A DNA stretch of 64,000 bases, taken from positions 13,222,086 through 13,286,085 of the forward strand of contig NC_134528.1 of the NCBI RefSeq assembly GCF_027942865.1, written 5' to 3'. The stretch comes from Odontesthes bonariensis. Lineage: Eukaryota; Chordata; Actinopteri; Atheriniformes; Atherinopsidae. The notes under the pieces are model-generated. The model was not told the DNA's origin. It made no database searches and was given only the letters and a program-made list of their open reading frames with translations. The position numbers were made by a program, and so were the translations under genes. Positions 11,331-22,200 of the stretch are shown in pieces; within the stretch, counting starts at the first letter, position 1; the number at the start of each line of letters is the position of its first letter.

Positions 11331-14300
11331 TTATTGTTTTTGTTATTAACTTTTAATGAATTGGTATGATGTTAATTGCACTTTTTTGGATTTAAAATAA
11401 TTTGATTGGATTAGATTGGACTGTATCGTCAAAAGTGCCTTGAAATGACTTTCGTTGCAATGGCATATGAACAAACTAAACAGAATTTAATTGAATTGAT
11501 TTATTACAAAGGACATATAAATGCACATTTTCAACTAGATGGTCCTTGTGGTAGTGAAGCATCCTGTGGACCCCCATGTTTAACAGCTGGTGGATCGTTG
11601 TTATCTGGGCTTCTGCTGCTGACATTCAAGAAACAAACACACCACTGATGGTGGAAAAGAGGATGCCTTCCATAGCAGAATGAGGATCCAAAACTTACCA
11701 CAGCCTGAGAGGGCACAAACTGAAAGCGTTGCCATTGGACTCGTGTCACTATATATGGTCTCCTCTTCTTTTTTTTTTTTGGTTCCTTAAAACTATAAAA
11801 TGTTGGAATGAAACAGTCATTTCTGTTCAGAATATTAAATAGATGAGTGATTTTTCAACTTTATGGCTTGTCAAATGACGGGCATCTTTTACTCAATTAG
11901 CTATTCACAGCAATATTTTTTAGGAGCCCAGACTTTTGAACACTGCTGTATACACTTTAAATAATGACATCTAAAAAAAAAAAAAAAAAAAATGGAGCCA
12001 GTTTTGACTGCCCAATATGTCCTATGTAAATGTAGCTGACACTCAGGACCTTTACTTAGGCAAGACTTTAAACTGAGTATTTTTCCTACTTCAGTAAGGG
12101 ATTTGAGTGTTTTTAATCCACCACTGAACTGAGGACATACTGCAGTAACTGAACCAGCAAACGGGCAGGCGTCTTTGCTGAGTATGTTTGCTCGTCTGGC
12201 CCAATCACATTAGAAGTCCTGATCATGGTCACGTTCCAGCTCCAGGTCATGTTCTCACAGAATCAAGATTAAATGCCTTATGTTTGCAGGTGTTTTATTG
12301 CTGCTTCGAGTAAACTAAAACGATCTCAAACAAGCAATGCCAAGATGCTTATTATGAGTCAAAGCTACATGCAGCGCAGATCTTACAAGGACACGGTGAA
12401 TGAAAACAGAAAAAAAAGACAAACAACTGTTCTTGTTATTACGAGAGTATTGAAAATATTGTGAATTTTATTTCAGAATAGCACACAGTTGAGATTTGAC
12501 ATATTCAGACTGAAAACCTCTTGATCCCTCTCATCATTAGGAAAATGCTGATTATGGCGCTCTGGGCAGCAGGAGTTGTCAGCGTGGTTCGTCGAGTTCA
12601 CTCTGACATTCCTCACGGCAGCACTTCTGCCGCGTCCATCCTCCGGGGCCCACATTTTGCAAGTTAAACCCCACAAATGAACATGCGCACCAGCTGTTAT
12701 GCTGCCATCAGATACTTTTTGAAATGCCTCATTATCTTCTATTTGCATGTACAGTACCATGTTGTAATGCTGCCATTTGCCTAAATTAAACACGTAGAAT
12801 TAAAAACCACATTCCACCTGGTGTTTCAGCCTGAAAACCCTCAGAAGTCGGATTTGCTTTGTGTTACTTGAACCTTTTTGTCTTAACTAATGGGAAGTGG
12901 AGGAATGGATGCGAGTCATAAGGCATTAGGTTGTATCCTGACTGTTGTGGAGAGATAAACAGGTGCTGCAGTTTGATATATCTTACATATAATATGTGAG
13001 ATGGTCAGCCGAATCTTAGAACATAGAAGTTATCAGGTTACAACATTTCTTTTTTCAAGAGAAAAAAAAGAAATAAATACATAAAATATAGGAGCATTCC
13101 ACACACCAGAGTAGCAGTTAAACATTGACATTGATGCACCTAAAAGTTTAAAATGACAATCACCTTTGTAGGACATCAAAAGGGAAACCAGACCCCATCT
13201 CAGAAATCACCATGGCAACAGTTCTGATGATCCAAAAGCGATGTAGCTCCACAGTACAAAAATAGACGCAGCTCTGCCATGACAAGTCACCAATACATTA
13301 CCTCAGTACAACACCTACTACAGAATATCGCCATGCATGGGTGGCATGTTGTTTTGTAACACCAGAACTGTCACATGACTGGCTGCTGCACGAACCAATG
13401 AGTTTACTGCAGCTGTTTCTGGACAAAAGAGGGACGAAACGGGGTCAAAATCTTTGAAGCAAAAGTCACTGATGCCACAATGTTAAAAAAAAAAAACGTC
13501 CACAATCGTGTAATCTGAAGAAGCAACATTGACTCCAAGGGGGCAGGGATGGTTGTAAATGTGTCGACAGCTGGCACGCTTTTGGCACGATCATATATTC
13601 AATAAAAACACAACGAACTCAATGAAATGTTGCAGGTTACTGTTGGGATTAGATAGCGGTTTCAATCTGATGTTTAATGTGGCCCTTTCATTGTCATGAG
13701 AAAACTCCATCTGATTATTACATGGGCTAAAAATAGCTCATATTAATCTTTTTCAAAGTGCTTAGACTTTTCTACATATTTGGTGTGGCTTTTCTGCAGA
13801 AGGCAAACGCGTTACACATGGAAGCTGAGTGCATTACCCGTCTGTTTGGTTAGGTTATAATAGGAAGGTCTGGGTTCCCTCACTCTGCCATCATGTGCTA
13901 TATCTCATTAAAGCCAACAAACTTTGTTGACAAAAAAAAAGGAAAAAAGATTACTCCAACTCTCATCCATTTTTTTAAATCTTAAGTGCTCAGAGAGTTA
14001 ATCTTTATATTAGACTTGATAAAAACTTGCTGTAAACTGCAATAAAGGCAACAGTCTCCAATCGGTATTTAACCACATTGGGTAAAACATTGTTATTCCA
14101 GATTTCAGTCCTCCGCCTCTTGTTGTTTCTGATTAATAATTGAGTAATACTTACATAAAAATGAGCGGCTACATGACTGATTTTGCATGAAGAATGCACA
14201 CCAAAGTGGCAAAACAGCGAGGAATGAAGTTGTCTTTTAAAATGCATCTACTTTAAATCTGAAATACATTTGCAAGCCCCTGGCCTGGATGAAAAATTAC

Positions 14301-14543
14301 AAATTACAGCCAAGAGCTTGGCAAAGGATGTTTTGTTTTTTGTATTTTTTTTCCTTCTTTTTTTTTCTTTGAACAATTTTAGTTACAGCTACAAAAACCA
14401 CAAAAAAACAAGCAAAATGTGGTCGAGGCCCTCATGAAGCTGACTTTTCTCCTCAGAGGATGAGAAATGTGCAACTGTCAAAGGACTGTTAATCTTCTTC
14501 GTGTCGGTTGGTTCGCCTTGACGCTGATAACAATTCGGCACTC

Positions 14544-17500
14544 TTAGCCACTGCGGTGGCTTCCGTCTCCGGTGCGCTGTAAACGAGCCAGGACAACCTC
14601 GCGGGACACTCTCTTGCGGTCCTTGGCCAGGCCCAAGAAGCACATGAAGTCAATGAAACAAGTAGTAAGGTTCAACTTGCAGCCAAACTCGCTAGTTGCA
14701 TAATCGTATGGGAACGTGTGGTGGTAGTTGTGAAATCCCTCACCTGTAGGGCACAAGAAGCACGGGTAAGCAACAGATCTGATTACACCGTGACTGCATT
14801 TAAAGCACCGAGTGAGCCAGGAAAAAAAAAAAGCACCTGCACCGAAATGATTTCCAGTTCTGATTCTTAAAATCTGCAAACCAAATATTTCCATTTTAAT
14901 TCATTATCTCGTGCTTCTATGAAAACATCATTGCAAGAAATACGCTCGTTTAACCAGGATGTTGTCACAGTTTTCATTAAGCTTGCTGGTTTTCTTTCCA
15001 TGGACTTACTCGCATGTCACTGATAACGAATGCTTGCAAACAGTTATTTAGGTCCGTGCACAAATGGGGGAAAGAGATGAACACAGTGGGAAACATATAT
15101 AAACTGATGTAAAAAACGATTTTATGTATCTTTTGACACAAAAAATATTTAAGAATGTTAAATAATTTTCTGACAGTCCACACTGTGGTCCAGATTTGTT
15201 GAGAGCAGAGTAAGGCCTCTAAAGTGATGGGCGGGGCCAAATTTGCAAACCGACACCTGGGCGGTCTAACTTGGAAAGAAAAGGCATTTATTTGCAAGGT
15301 TTTAGAGCTCAAGCTCTATGAGGGAAATGGGTTTGTGACAAGGAGAAGCCATGTAACAGTCTCCAATATTGAATATGAAAATCAGTAAAGCAACAACACT
15401 GTACGGTGAAAATCGTGGCTTTACCACAACATTTAACGAACAAAAAGATCCATATCTGTTAATAAACCTGTCGGGGAGGTTTGAGAGTGTGCAGGAGTTT
15501 GTTTCCAACTTTGGAGCATAATCTATGCTTGTATCTTGAGGCCTCTGTGCACTCATATGTAGGTCATGTGTGGACACGCCAACTCTGGGCTATCTTGGCG
15601 ATGGTACAACTTCAAATAAAACTAATTGAAATGACTGAATCTCGGTGGCCTATCTCATATGAAATCTCTCACCGGTAATCCTTTTACAATGTCTAAATAC
15701 ACCCAAACAGGGTTTAGGTGATTATGCAGCTGTGTGTTTTCCATACCTATGGCGCTAAAAGTGACAAACTTGTTCTCTCTGGGGTTGATGTTTTGGTCAT
15801 AGGGCCGGTTTCCCCACATGTGAGCCGCGCTGTTGACCAGCCACGTGGCGTTCAGCACCAAGGTGTATCTCAGCAGAGCTGGGATGAAATACGCCACCCA
15901 GAGGGTCTCCCCCCAGAAGTACCAAGGCACAACCATCGGGATGAAGAAGCACATGAGCAGCACGGACATCTTGTAATGCCTGTTGAGGGGCAGCAAGAAT
16001 GAAGATGTTTACTTTACTAATTCAAATACAATAGATGAGGAATTGCTGACTCTGCCACGTTCCTCCACATGACACACTTTTTTATTGATGCCTTATGTTC
16101 GTCTAAACATGCACAAATTAACTTGCTTAACCAGAGTGACGAACACAGTTTGCAATTGAGACAGCTCTGCAGCAAAAGTGGGTTAACTGCCCCATCTTTG
16201 CAAGTGGATATTTAGCCGTTGGGTAACTTGTAAAATCCATCACTGACTCAAGCTACTCACCTCCTTTGAAACATTACTACTTTGTCGGACAACAGGTCAT
16301 TGATCTCCAACTTGCGTCCTTTGTCGATGACGTCAGGGTGTTTGCGCACCAGCAGCCAGCCAATGTGAGCATAGAAGAAGCCCCGGACGGCGTTATGAGG
16401 ATCGGCATCTGTTTCTGAATATTTGTGGTGGACCCTGTGGTCTCGAGCCCATTCAAAGATATCATTCTGTGGTTTGAGGTAAAGACAACAATAAGACACG
16501 CCGCTAACATCTCAATGTAACTCTACGATGATAAAAAAAAAAATGCTTTACGCATGGCTCCAGCTCGTCAGTGCGTCTGTATCTCAGTGATCCAACAGTT
16601 TTACAGACCTGAAATGCCATGGAGTTCACCGCGGCGAGAAAGATCCTCAGAGGTGTTGAAGCCTTGTACGATCTGTGACTCCACAGGCGATGTGCTCCTG
16701 CAGTAACTCCTAAAGCACTTATCAAAAAGCAAAATACAGCTGTGGAGAGAAAAAAAAATGGAAGAAATCAGTCCACGTGCTACTTACGTTTAGGTACCAA
16801 TGCTGCAATTTGCAAGACATTATCTGAAAGCTTCGAGGGAGCTTCGTGAACAACAAGTGTGCAACAAGGCAGTCGGTTATGAAACATCAAGATGTTTGTG
16901 TCAATTAAGTTGTAATCAACCCTACTGTGGAAAAATACACATAAATCAATAACATACTAAAGCATGCAGTCTGATACTGTCACTTCAAAATCCTGTTTTC
17001 ACCATAGATAACATGTTTAGTAATCTCCCACTTTGAATCAATAAGCTGTGCTACCTCCCTTCCATAAATTGCAATTAAAAAAAATGTCCCTTTGACTGAA
17101 ATGACGTGTACTGTGTGGCTGCAAAGCATGTTACGTGTATCTGCAGCACTTGCAGTGTGAGGTAACAAGTCATATCTGATGATGACCACATGGAGGAAAG
17201 CATTGGGCGAGTGAAAACTCGACGCTTTGAATCTATTCAGCAGTAGAGATGAATCCTCCCATCTCACTGAATTCTAATGAAAGAGGTTTAAAGTGTGCCA
17301 TTCTTTGTTTATCTGAATTCCCCTTTTTTAAATTATTTTAAAAAATAAGGGCTCCAAATATAAGGAGTGCGCTTTCGTTTCCTGACAAGCATGCACCGAG
17401 CAGTTTTCAGCTTGAAGATGCATGCGGTGCTTATGAAATCTCTGGTGATATGTGATATGTAATCCCTCAGTTGGGACTGGGAGGATCATGCACGGATCTT

Positions 17501-17882
17501 CGATTCACCAGTCATGAGAAAGTGGGCTAGGCTGCTGAAAATAACAGCCGCAAAGAACTTGTTAAAATACCTTTTCCACTAAAAGAAAATCAACAGCCGG
17601 CCTGTGCCGATATGCTCAAACAGGTTGTTTAAAAAAAAAGAACTTACACCAAAGCAAGGTCAAATGTGATGCTGAAGGGATGAGGAAGATGCCGTACGCA
17701 GCTCCTATATGCAACAGAGTCATCAATATGACATTTTTCCATACGATGATCCGGGCAGGTTTCGGGCCCTCTTTCTCCTTGTATGTGTTATCAAACGCGT
17801 CCTCTGGAGCTGCCTCTGAACGGACATCCCCGTTGCTTGGCTTGTGCTGCTGCTTCTTCTCCAACGCCTCCGCCTCCGTCAT
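14544..17882 (-). CDS. scd: Stearoyl-CoA desaturase (acyl-CoA delta-9 desaturase), complete
   Basis: An ER-membrane di-iron enzyme that introduces the delta-9 double bond into palmitoyl- and stearoyl-CoA, using O2 and electrons from cytochrome b5. Coding exons on the minus strand: 17882-17648, 16739-16609, 16466-16261, 15979-15747 and 14743-14544, with TAA at 14546-14544. They give 1005 nt, 334 residues, normal for fish SCD. The middle exons are 131, 206 and 233 nt, the sizes I recall for vertebrate SCD. All three histidine boxes are visible: HRLWSH (exon 2), HRVHH (exon 3, after EWARD) and HNYHH (exon 5). Hydrophobic pairs sit before box 1 and in exon 4. The start MTEAEALEKK matches the family; an in-frame ATG upstream (17936) lies before a splice acceptor and is rejected. 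No break is seen. Teleosts can have two scd copies; I cannot assign a or b. Confidence 0.96.
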
Positions 17883-17904
17883 TGTGGCAGCGGTTGGGTG
17901 ATGC

Positions 17905-18260
17905 TCTGAGCGGCAAAGATGAGAAAAATCGGTCACCCCGTTGTTTTTCGTGATGACTTAGCACACCAGACAACGAAAAACCACGCACACAGTAAATACG
18001 TTAATTTTTTTCTCTCTAGTTGGCGCTGGTCAGGAAGAGGGTGGCAATATAACGATGATGCTCTCTTACAGCTGGCATACGACACTCGCTGCGTTGCGTA
18101 ACATTGTTGTAAAAAAAAAAAAAAAAGAATAAACGGTGGATAAATAACTCACCAATAACAGGCAGACGAGTAAACACAAATTTCGGGGTGCTAAACGAAG
18201 ATGATGCCGGTCCGCTTGACCCAAAATTACAGTAACCCAGAAAGAGAAAACGACAGTCAG
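17905..18260 (-). other. scd: scd 5' UTR: non-coding first exon and intron
   Basis: On the minus strand the coding exon begins after a pyrimidine-rich tract and CTCAG acceptor, so its upper border is base 17905. A consensus donor (GTGAGTT on the minus strand) places the end of a non-coding exon at 18153; that exon would extend up to roughly 18250. The intron between is about 250 nt. The transcription start is inferred, not seen. Confidence 0.55.
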
Positions 18261-18299
18261 CTCTGCAGCGAGGGCATCAATGAAAGATTGAGCTCACGA

Positions 18300-18360
18300 T
18301 GAGTCTAACCAATCAGTGCTCCGATGCCGCCTCAAACTCGGGCTCTGATTGGCTATCTCT
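18300..18360 (-). promoter_or_regulatory. scd: scd promoter CCAAT pair
   Basis: CCAAT at 18309-18313 and ATTGG at 18348-18352 flank a GC-richer 34 bases, about 50-100 bp upstream of the inferred scd first exon. Mammalian SCD promoters are known to need NF-Y CCAAT boxes near an SREBP site for lipogenic control. I see the CCAAT boxes; I do not see a convincing SREBP site. Confidence 0.45.
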
Positions 18361-18980
18361 CTATCTGCTGTTCACCTTTTATTCATTCTTTGGCCAGCCA
18401 GATGTATATTTACCTCCCCTAGAGAGCTAATGCCGTTGTTTCGCTGTTGCTGTCTAGACTTGTATTGAATTAACTGCTCACATATTTCCACGCACGCTTG
18501 GGTTAGAACGAATTTGCAGCGATACGATCAGAGTAACGAACTGGAAACGATGAAACAAGGGCAGGATGTGAACTTTCTGTACGCCAGAAGCAGTTGTAGA
18601 TGACATCCGCTCCCTCCCCAAACAAGAAAAATAGGATATTTTATAACGTCATACTAGTAAAAAACCTTAGGATTTTAATTATTATTATTATTATTTACCC
18701 AAGGATATAATAGGCAAACAGAATGAATTTTAAAGTTGGAGAGCAGTTATCTAATGAATTTCGCTCTAAGTCCAAAAGACTTGCGGTTTAACTTTCTACT
18801 ATGCAATGTGAAATTGCCATTAACTGCGTTGAAAAATTAACAGCGTGTGGTGGTGTTGAACTGAAAAAGAAAGTTACAGACCAGGGGACCAAATGAAACA
18901 TCATCGGGCCCAAATTGTCAACACATTTTGGTTGATTTCAACCCTCATCTTATGACCTACTTTTGAAAATCATGGAGTTT

Positions 18981-18995
18981 GTCGCCATCTAGTGG
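18981..18995 (-). promoter_or_regulatory. Strong CTCF-like motif between scd and dnajb12
   Basis: The minus strand reads CCACTAGATGGCGAC, very close to the CTCF core consensus. It sits in the short divergent gap between scd and dnajb12. Binding is inferred from sequence only. Confidence 0.5.
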
Positions 18996-19228
18996 AGATA
19001 TGAAGTAATACAGGGGATGCCTTGGTCATTTGGTTCAAATAGGGCTCGTCTTTGCCTAAAAAATACGCCCTGTCTCTGGGCAGCAGCAATACTTGACTCT
19101 TAAACTAGCAAATTAATATCAATACTTGACTGACGCTTGTCTGTTTGCAGCATCCACGCCACGTCATCAGCAAGCGCCTATATTTACTTCTAGACCAGTT
19201 AGCCGCTGCCGCTGCCGCCGCTTCTGCA

Positions 19229-22200
19229 ATGGAAGTAAACAGGGACGAAGCGGAGCGCTGCATTGACATTGCAACTGCGGCGTTAAACAGCCACCAGCTG
19301 GAGAAGGCGCTAAGGTTTCTGGAGAAGGCGCAGAGACTATTTCCGACAGAGAAAGCCGAGGGTAAGTTAAAATGGCCGAGCTGAGGGTGAAGGGACACTG
19401 CAGCTGCAGCATCATCACCTGCAGCATCACCAGCATCCCGGAGGAGCTGCGCATGTAGCCCAGGCCTTTGATAGCATGCCAGCTAACCGGCTCAGTTCCT
19501 TATTAACTGCATTCTCTACATTATTAGGGGGCACGAAACATGAGACTTAACATGAAAGACGAAATTAATGTTTTTATGTTGAAGTTGTAATTGTTATAAT
19601 TTATTCATAGAAAGCTAAACCTAGAAAGTCGGTCAACTACAGGGCAGGAATGGAACTGGGTGTCCAAGATCACCAAGATCCCTAATTAGCAGTTTTCTTA
19701 TCACTCTTCATTGCACACACGTCATCACCCCTCCTGGTTACCGACCCAATACACAAATATAACACACAACCAGAAGCAAATACAGAAGAGTGAGTGAGCA
19801 TACATAAAGGAAAAATAAATAATCCAGCCCTGCCTTGCCAGGATATGTTTGCGGTATGCACACCTGTGGATACCCACATCTCAAATAGATATGACACAGT
19901 TCTCACACAAGCATACACACTGATTCAGCGAGCATGGTAATCATAAAATCATAGTAGTTCTATTCATAAAATCAGAAGCACATGGAGGCAGCTCAGAGTA
20001 AATTCATTATACAAGAGCAAGTTGCATCATCATCAGACCCGGCGGCAGAGACAAGCTATTGGACGGGCATTTAAATGAGTAGGGGGGGGGGGGCCCTAGC
20101 GGGGGGTCTGGGGGTCCTCCCCCCGAAAATTTGGTATTTCTTAGATGCAATTTTCTGCATTTTAACCGAATTGTGGGCCCCGTTTCAGCCCAATAAGGAA
20201 CTGTCCTTTTGTTACTAAATACGTGACGATTCCATTATTTCAAGGGACGGTTGGCAACTCGTTTAGGCAGCCCTGGCAAACACATCACGCTTCCTTTAAA
20301 GTAGGCATTCGGAGACATCTCGAATAGCCTGCACAGTTTAATCCACTCTGTATAATCATCGGTGCATAAATTGAACGCAAAGCCCAGATCACGTTTGCCC
20401 CTTTCTAGTCGCCATTAATACTAATACACACAACGAGCAAACAGGAGCGCAACAACAACAGCAACGCCCACGCACGGCCACAGTGAATTTAGACTGGCGT
20501 TGAGCCGACATCAGAACGCATTTGAACATGTAGTTCAGGGTCGGACTGGGAAAAAAAATCGGGACCAGCCCCCCCCCCCCCCTCAGTATTGATTAGTATC
20601 TCCAATCTAATTAGATAAAAATAAAAAACGAGCACAGACCGCTCAGTCAATGGCATGTACCCATAGAAAAAATACACACCCAACATACAACCTGACTCGG
20701 CTAACAACCATGATCAGTAACCCACACAAACCCAGACACATAATGGCTCGGCGGCCAGCAATCGGATAAACCAATGAAGTGAATCAATCCTGTGAAAGAA
20801 TGAAAACAAGTGAATGAAACCTGCACTCACCCATTATGAAGTTAACTCTGCCAGCCCCATACTCTTGCCCCTGCTCAGCCAACTCCTTGACGTCGGGTAT
20901 GTTTGGTAACGTTACCGCGGCTAGCATTAGCAACGAGGCTGCTAGGCATGCTAAATCGGTAAGCATTAGGCTACTGAAGAAAGCTAGTCTTTTTAGTTAC
21001 ATTATACTATCATCTTTCTTCTCGGCTATAACCTTTGTTTATGGCCACTGGCCCTAACCTGACGCGTTAGCTTAGCTGTCAAATCACCGGAAGTTTTCAC
21101 CGGAAGTACTGGCGCACACACAAAAGCTCTCTCCAGACATATCTTTCTTTCATTCCGCCCAGATGAAATTTAATGCCACTCTTCGAAAATCAGAGAAATT
21201 TAAGACATTTTAAGACCTTAAAAAACGTATTTTTTATTTAAGACTTTTAGATCGTGTCCCCTCATGCACTGCATTGTTTGAGGCAATCTCCGGTCAAACG
21301 TCAAAGTGAACCCAGGGGGGGCACACCGGCGTGGATGGGGGGGCAATGCCCGCGAGTGCCCCCCCGTGGCGCCGGCGCTGATCATCATTCATTATTTAGT
21401 GGAAACAGTGCAACAGCTGATGAAGAAGGGATGAACAGAGGGAGTGGAATATGTAAAAAGTGTATTAAAGTATTGGTTTTATGAGACTTTTTGTAATCAG
21501 TCATTAATGTTTTATGTTTTTGATCTGTCAGACTTTAAGAGTTAATGAGATAATATGTTCTGCAAGCTTTTTTTTCCCCAGAGTTGTTAACTTGAGGGCA
21601 TGACACAGACACTTAAGGTCAAATAATGACACCTAAGTCCTTTTTTTTGCGGTGTTTTTGCAAGTCACACGTCAGTCTCAGGTTCATGGTGAGAACATCT
21701 GGTTGATTTAAGGAATACATCGACTTGTTATTGACTTGTCACTTTTTGTTGTGGCACTGACAAGTGTTCTTGTCAGTGTTGCTAAAGTACTAGATGAAGA
21801 TGAGTTGTGGATCTTGTTTTGTTTGATTAGGTCTAAAATCAGCAAATTGTTAACAAGCAATTTATAGATTTTTGGCTATTTTGTCAATGTGTGTTCTTTC
21901 AGGCTAGGAGAAAGAAAAATGTCCTCAATCGCCATTTAACTCTTTGTTTTACTACTTTCAGTCCACATTTATGCTAATCAAAGCATATTTAATTAGAAAC
22001 TGTCTGATTTTCATATTCAGTTATAAAGTTTAAGGAAACTCCTGGAGCCTATCCCAGCTGTCATTGGGCTAGAGGCAGGGATAATCATGGACAGTTCGCC
22101 AGTTGTGTTGCTCAATCCTTGTGTTTAAAAGTTGAGGTTTTTTATAGTGTGAGGCGGATTTATCCTCCTCTGCAGCACTTAATGTATTTAATTGTAATCT

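Larger units (their letters stand above)
8831..14543. other. sec31-scd convergent intergenic region, including the scd 3' UTR
   Basis: No host protein-coding exon is recognised on either strand. On the minus strand the proximal part should be scd 3' UTR, which is long in vertebrates; several TTTATT words (AATAAA on the minus strand) occur, for example around 10482 and 12465, but I cannot choose the real end. The stretch also contains a CCAAT-rich, locally GC-rich island near 9.48-9.72 kb and a dispersed-repeat copy near 11.2-11.33 kb, listed separately. Confidence 0.5.

Noticed and set aside
17906-17936. Upstream in-frame ATG extending scd by 18 codons
   Set aside because: It lies within the predicted 5' UTR intron, before the CTCAG acceptor at 17905/17906, and the extension is absent from the SCD family.
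20784-20966. Short hydrophobic frame inside the hAT element
   Set aside because: No similarity to hAT transposase; short and unsupported.
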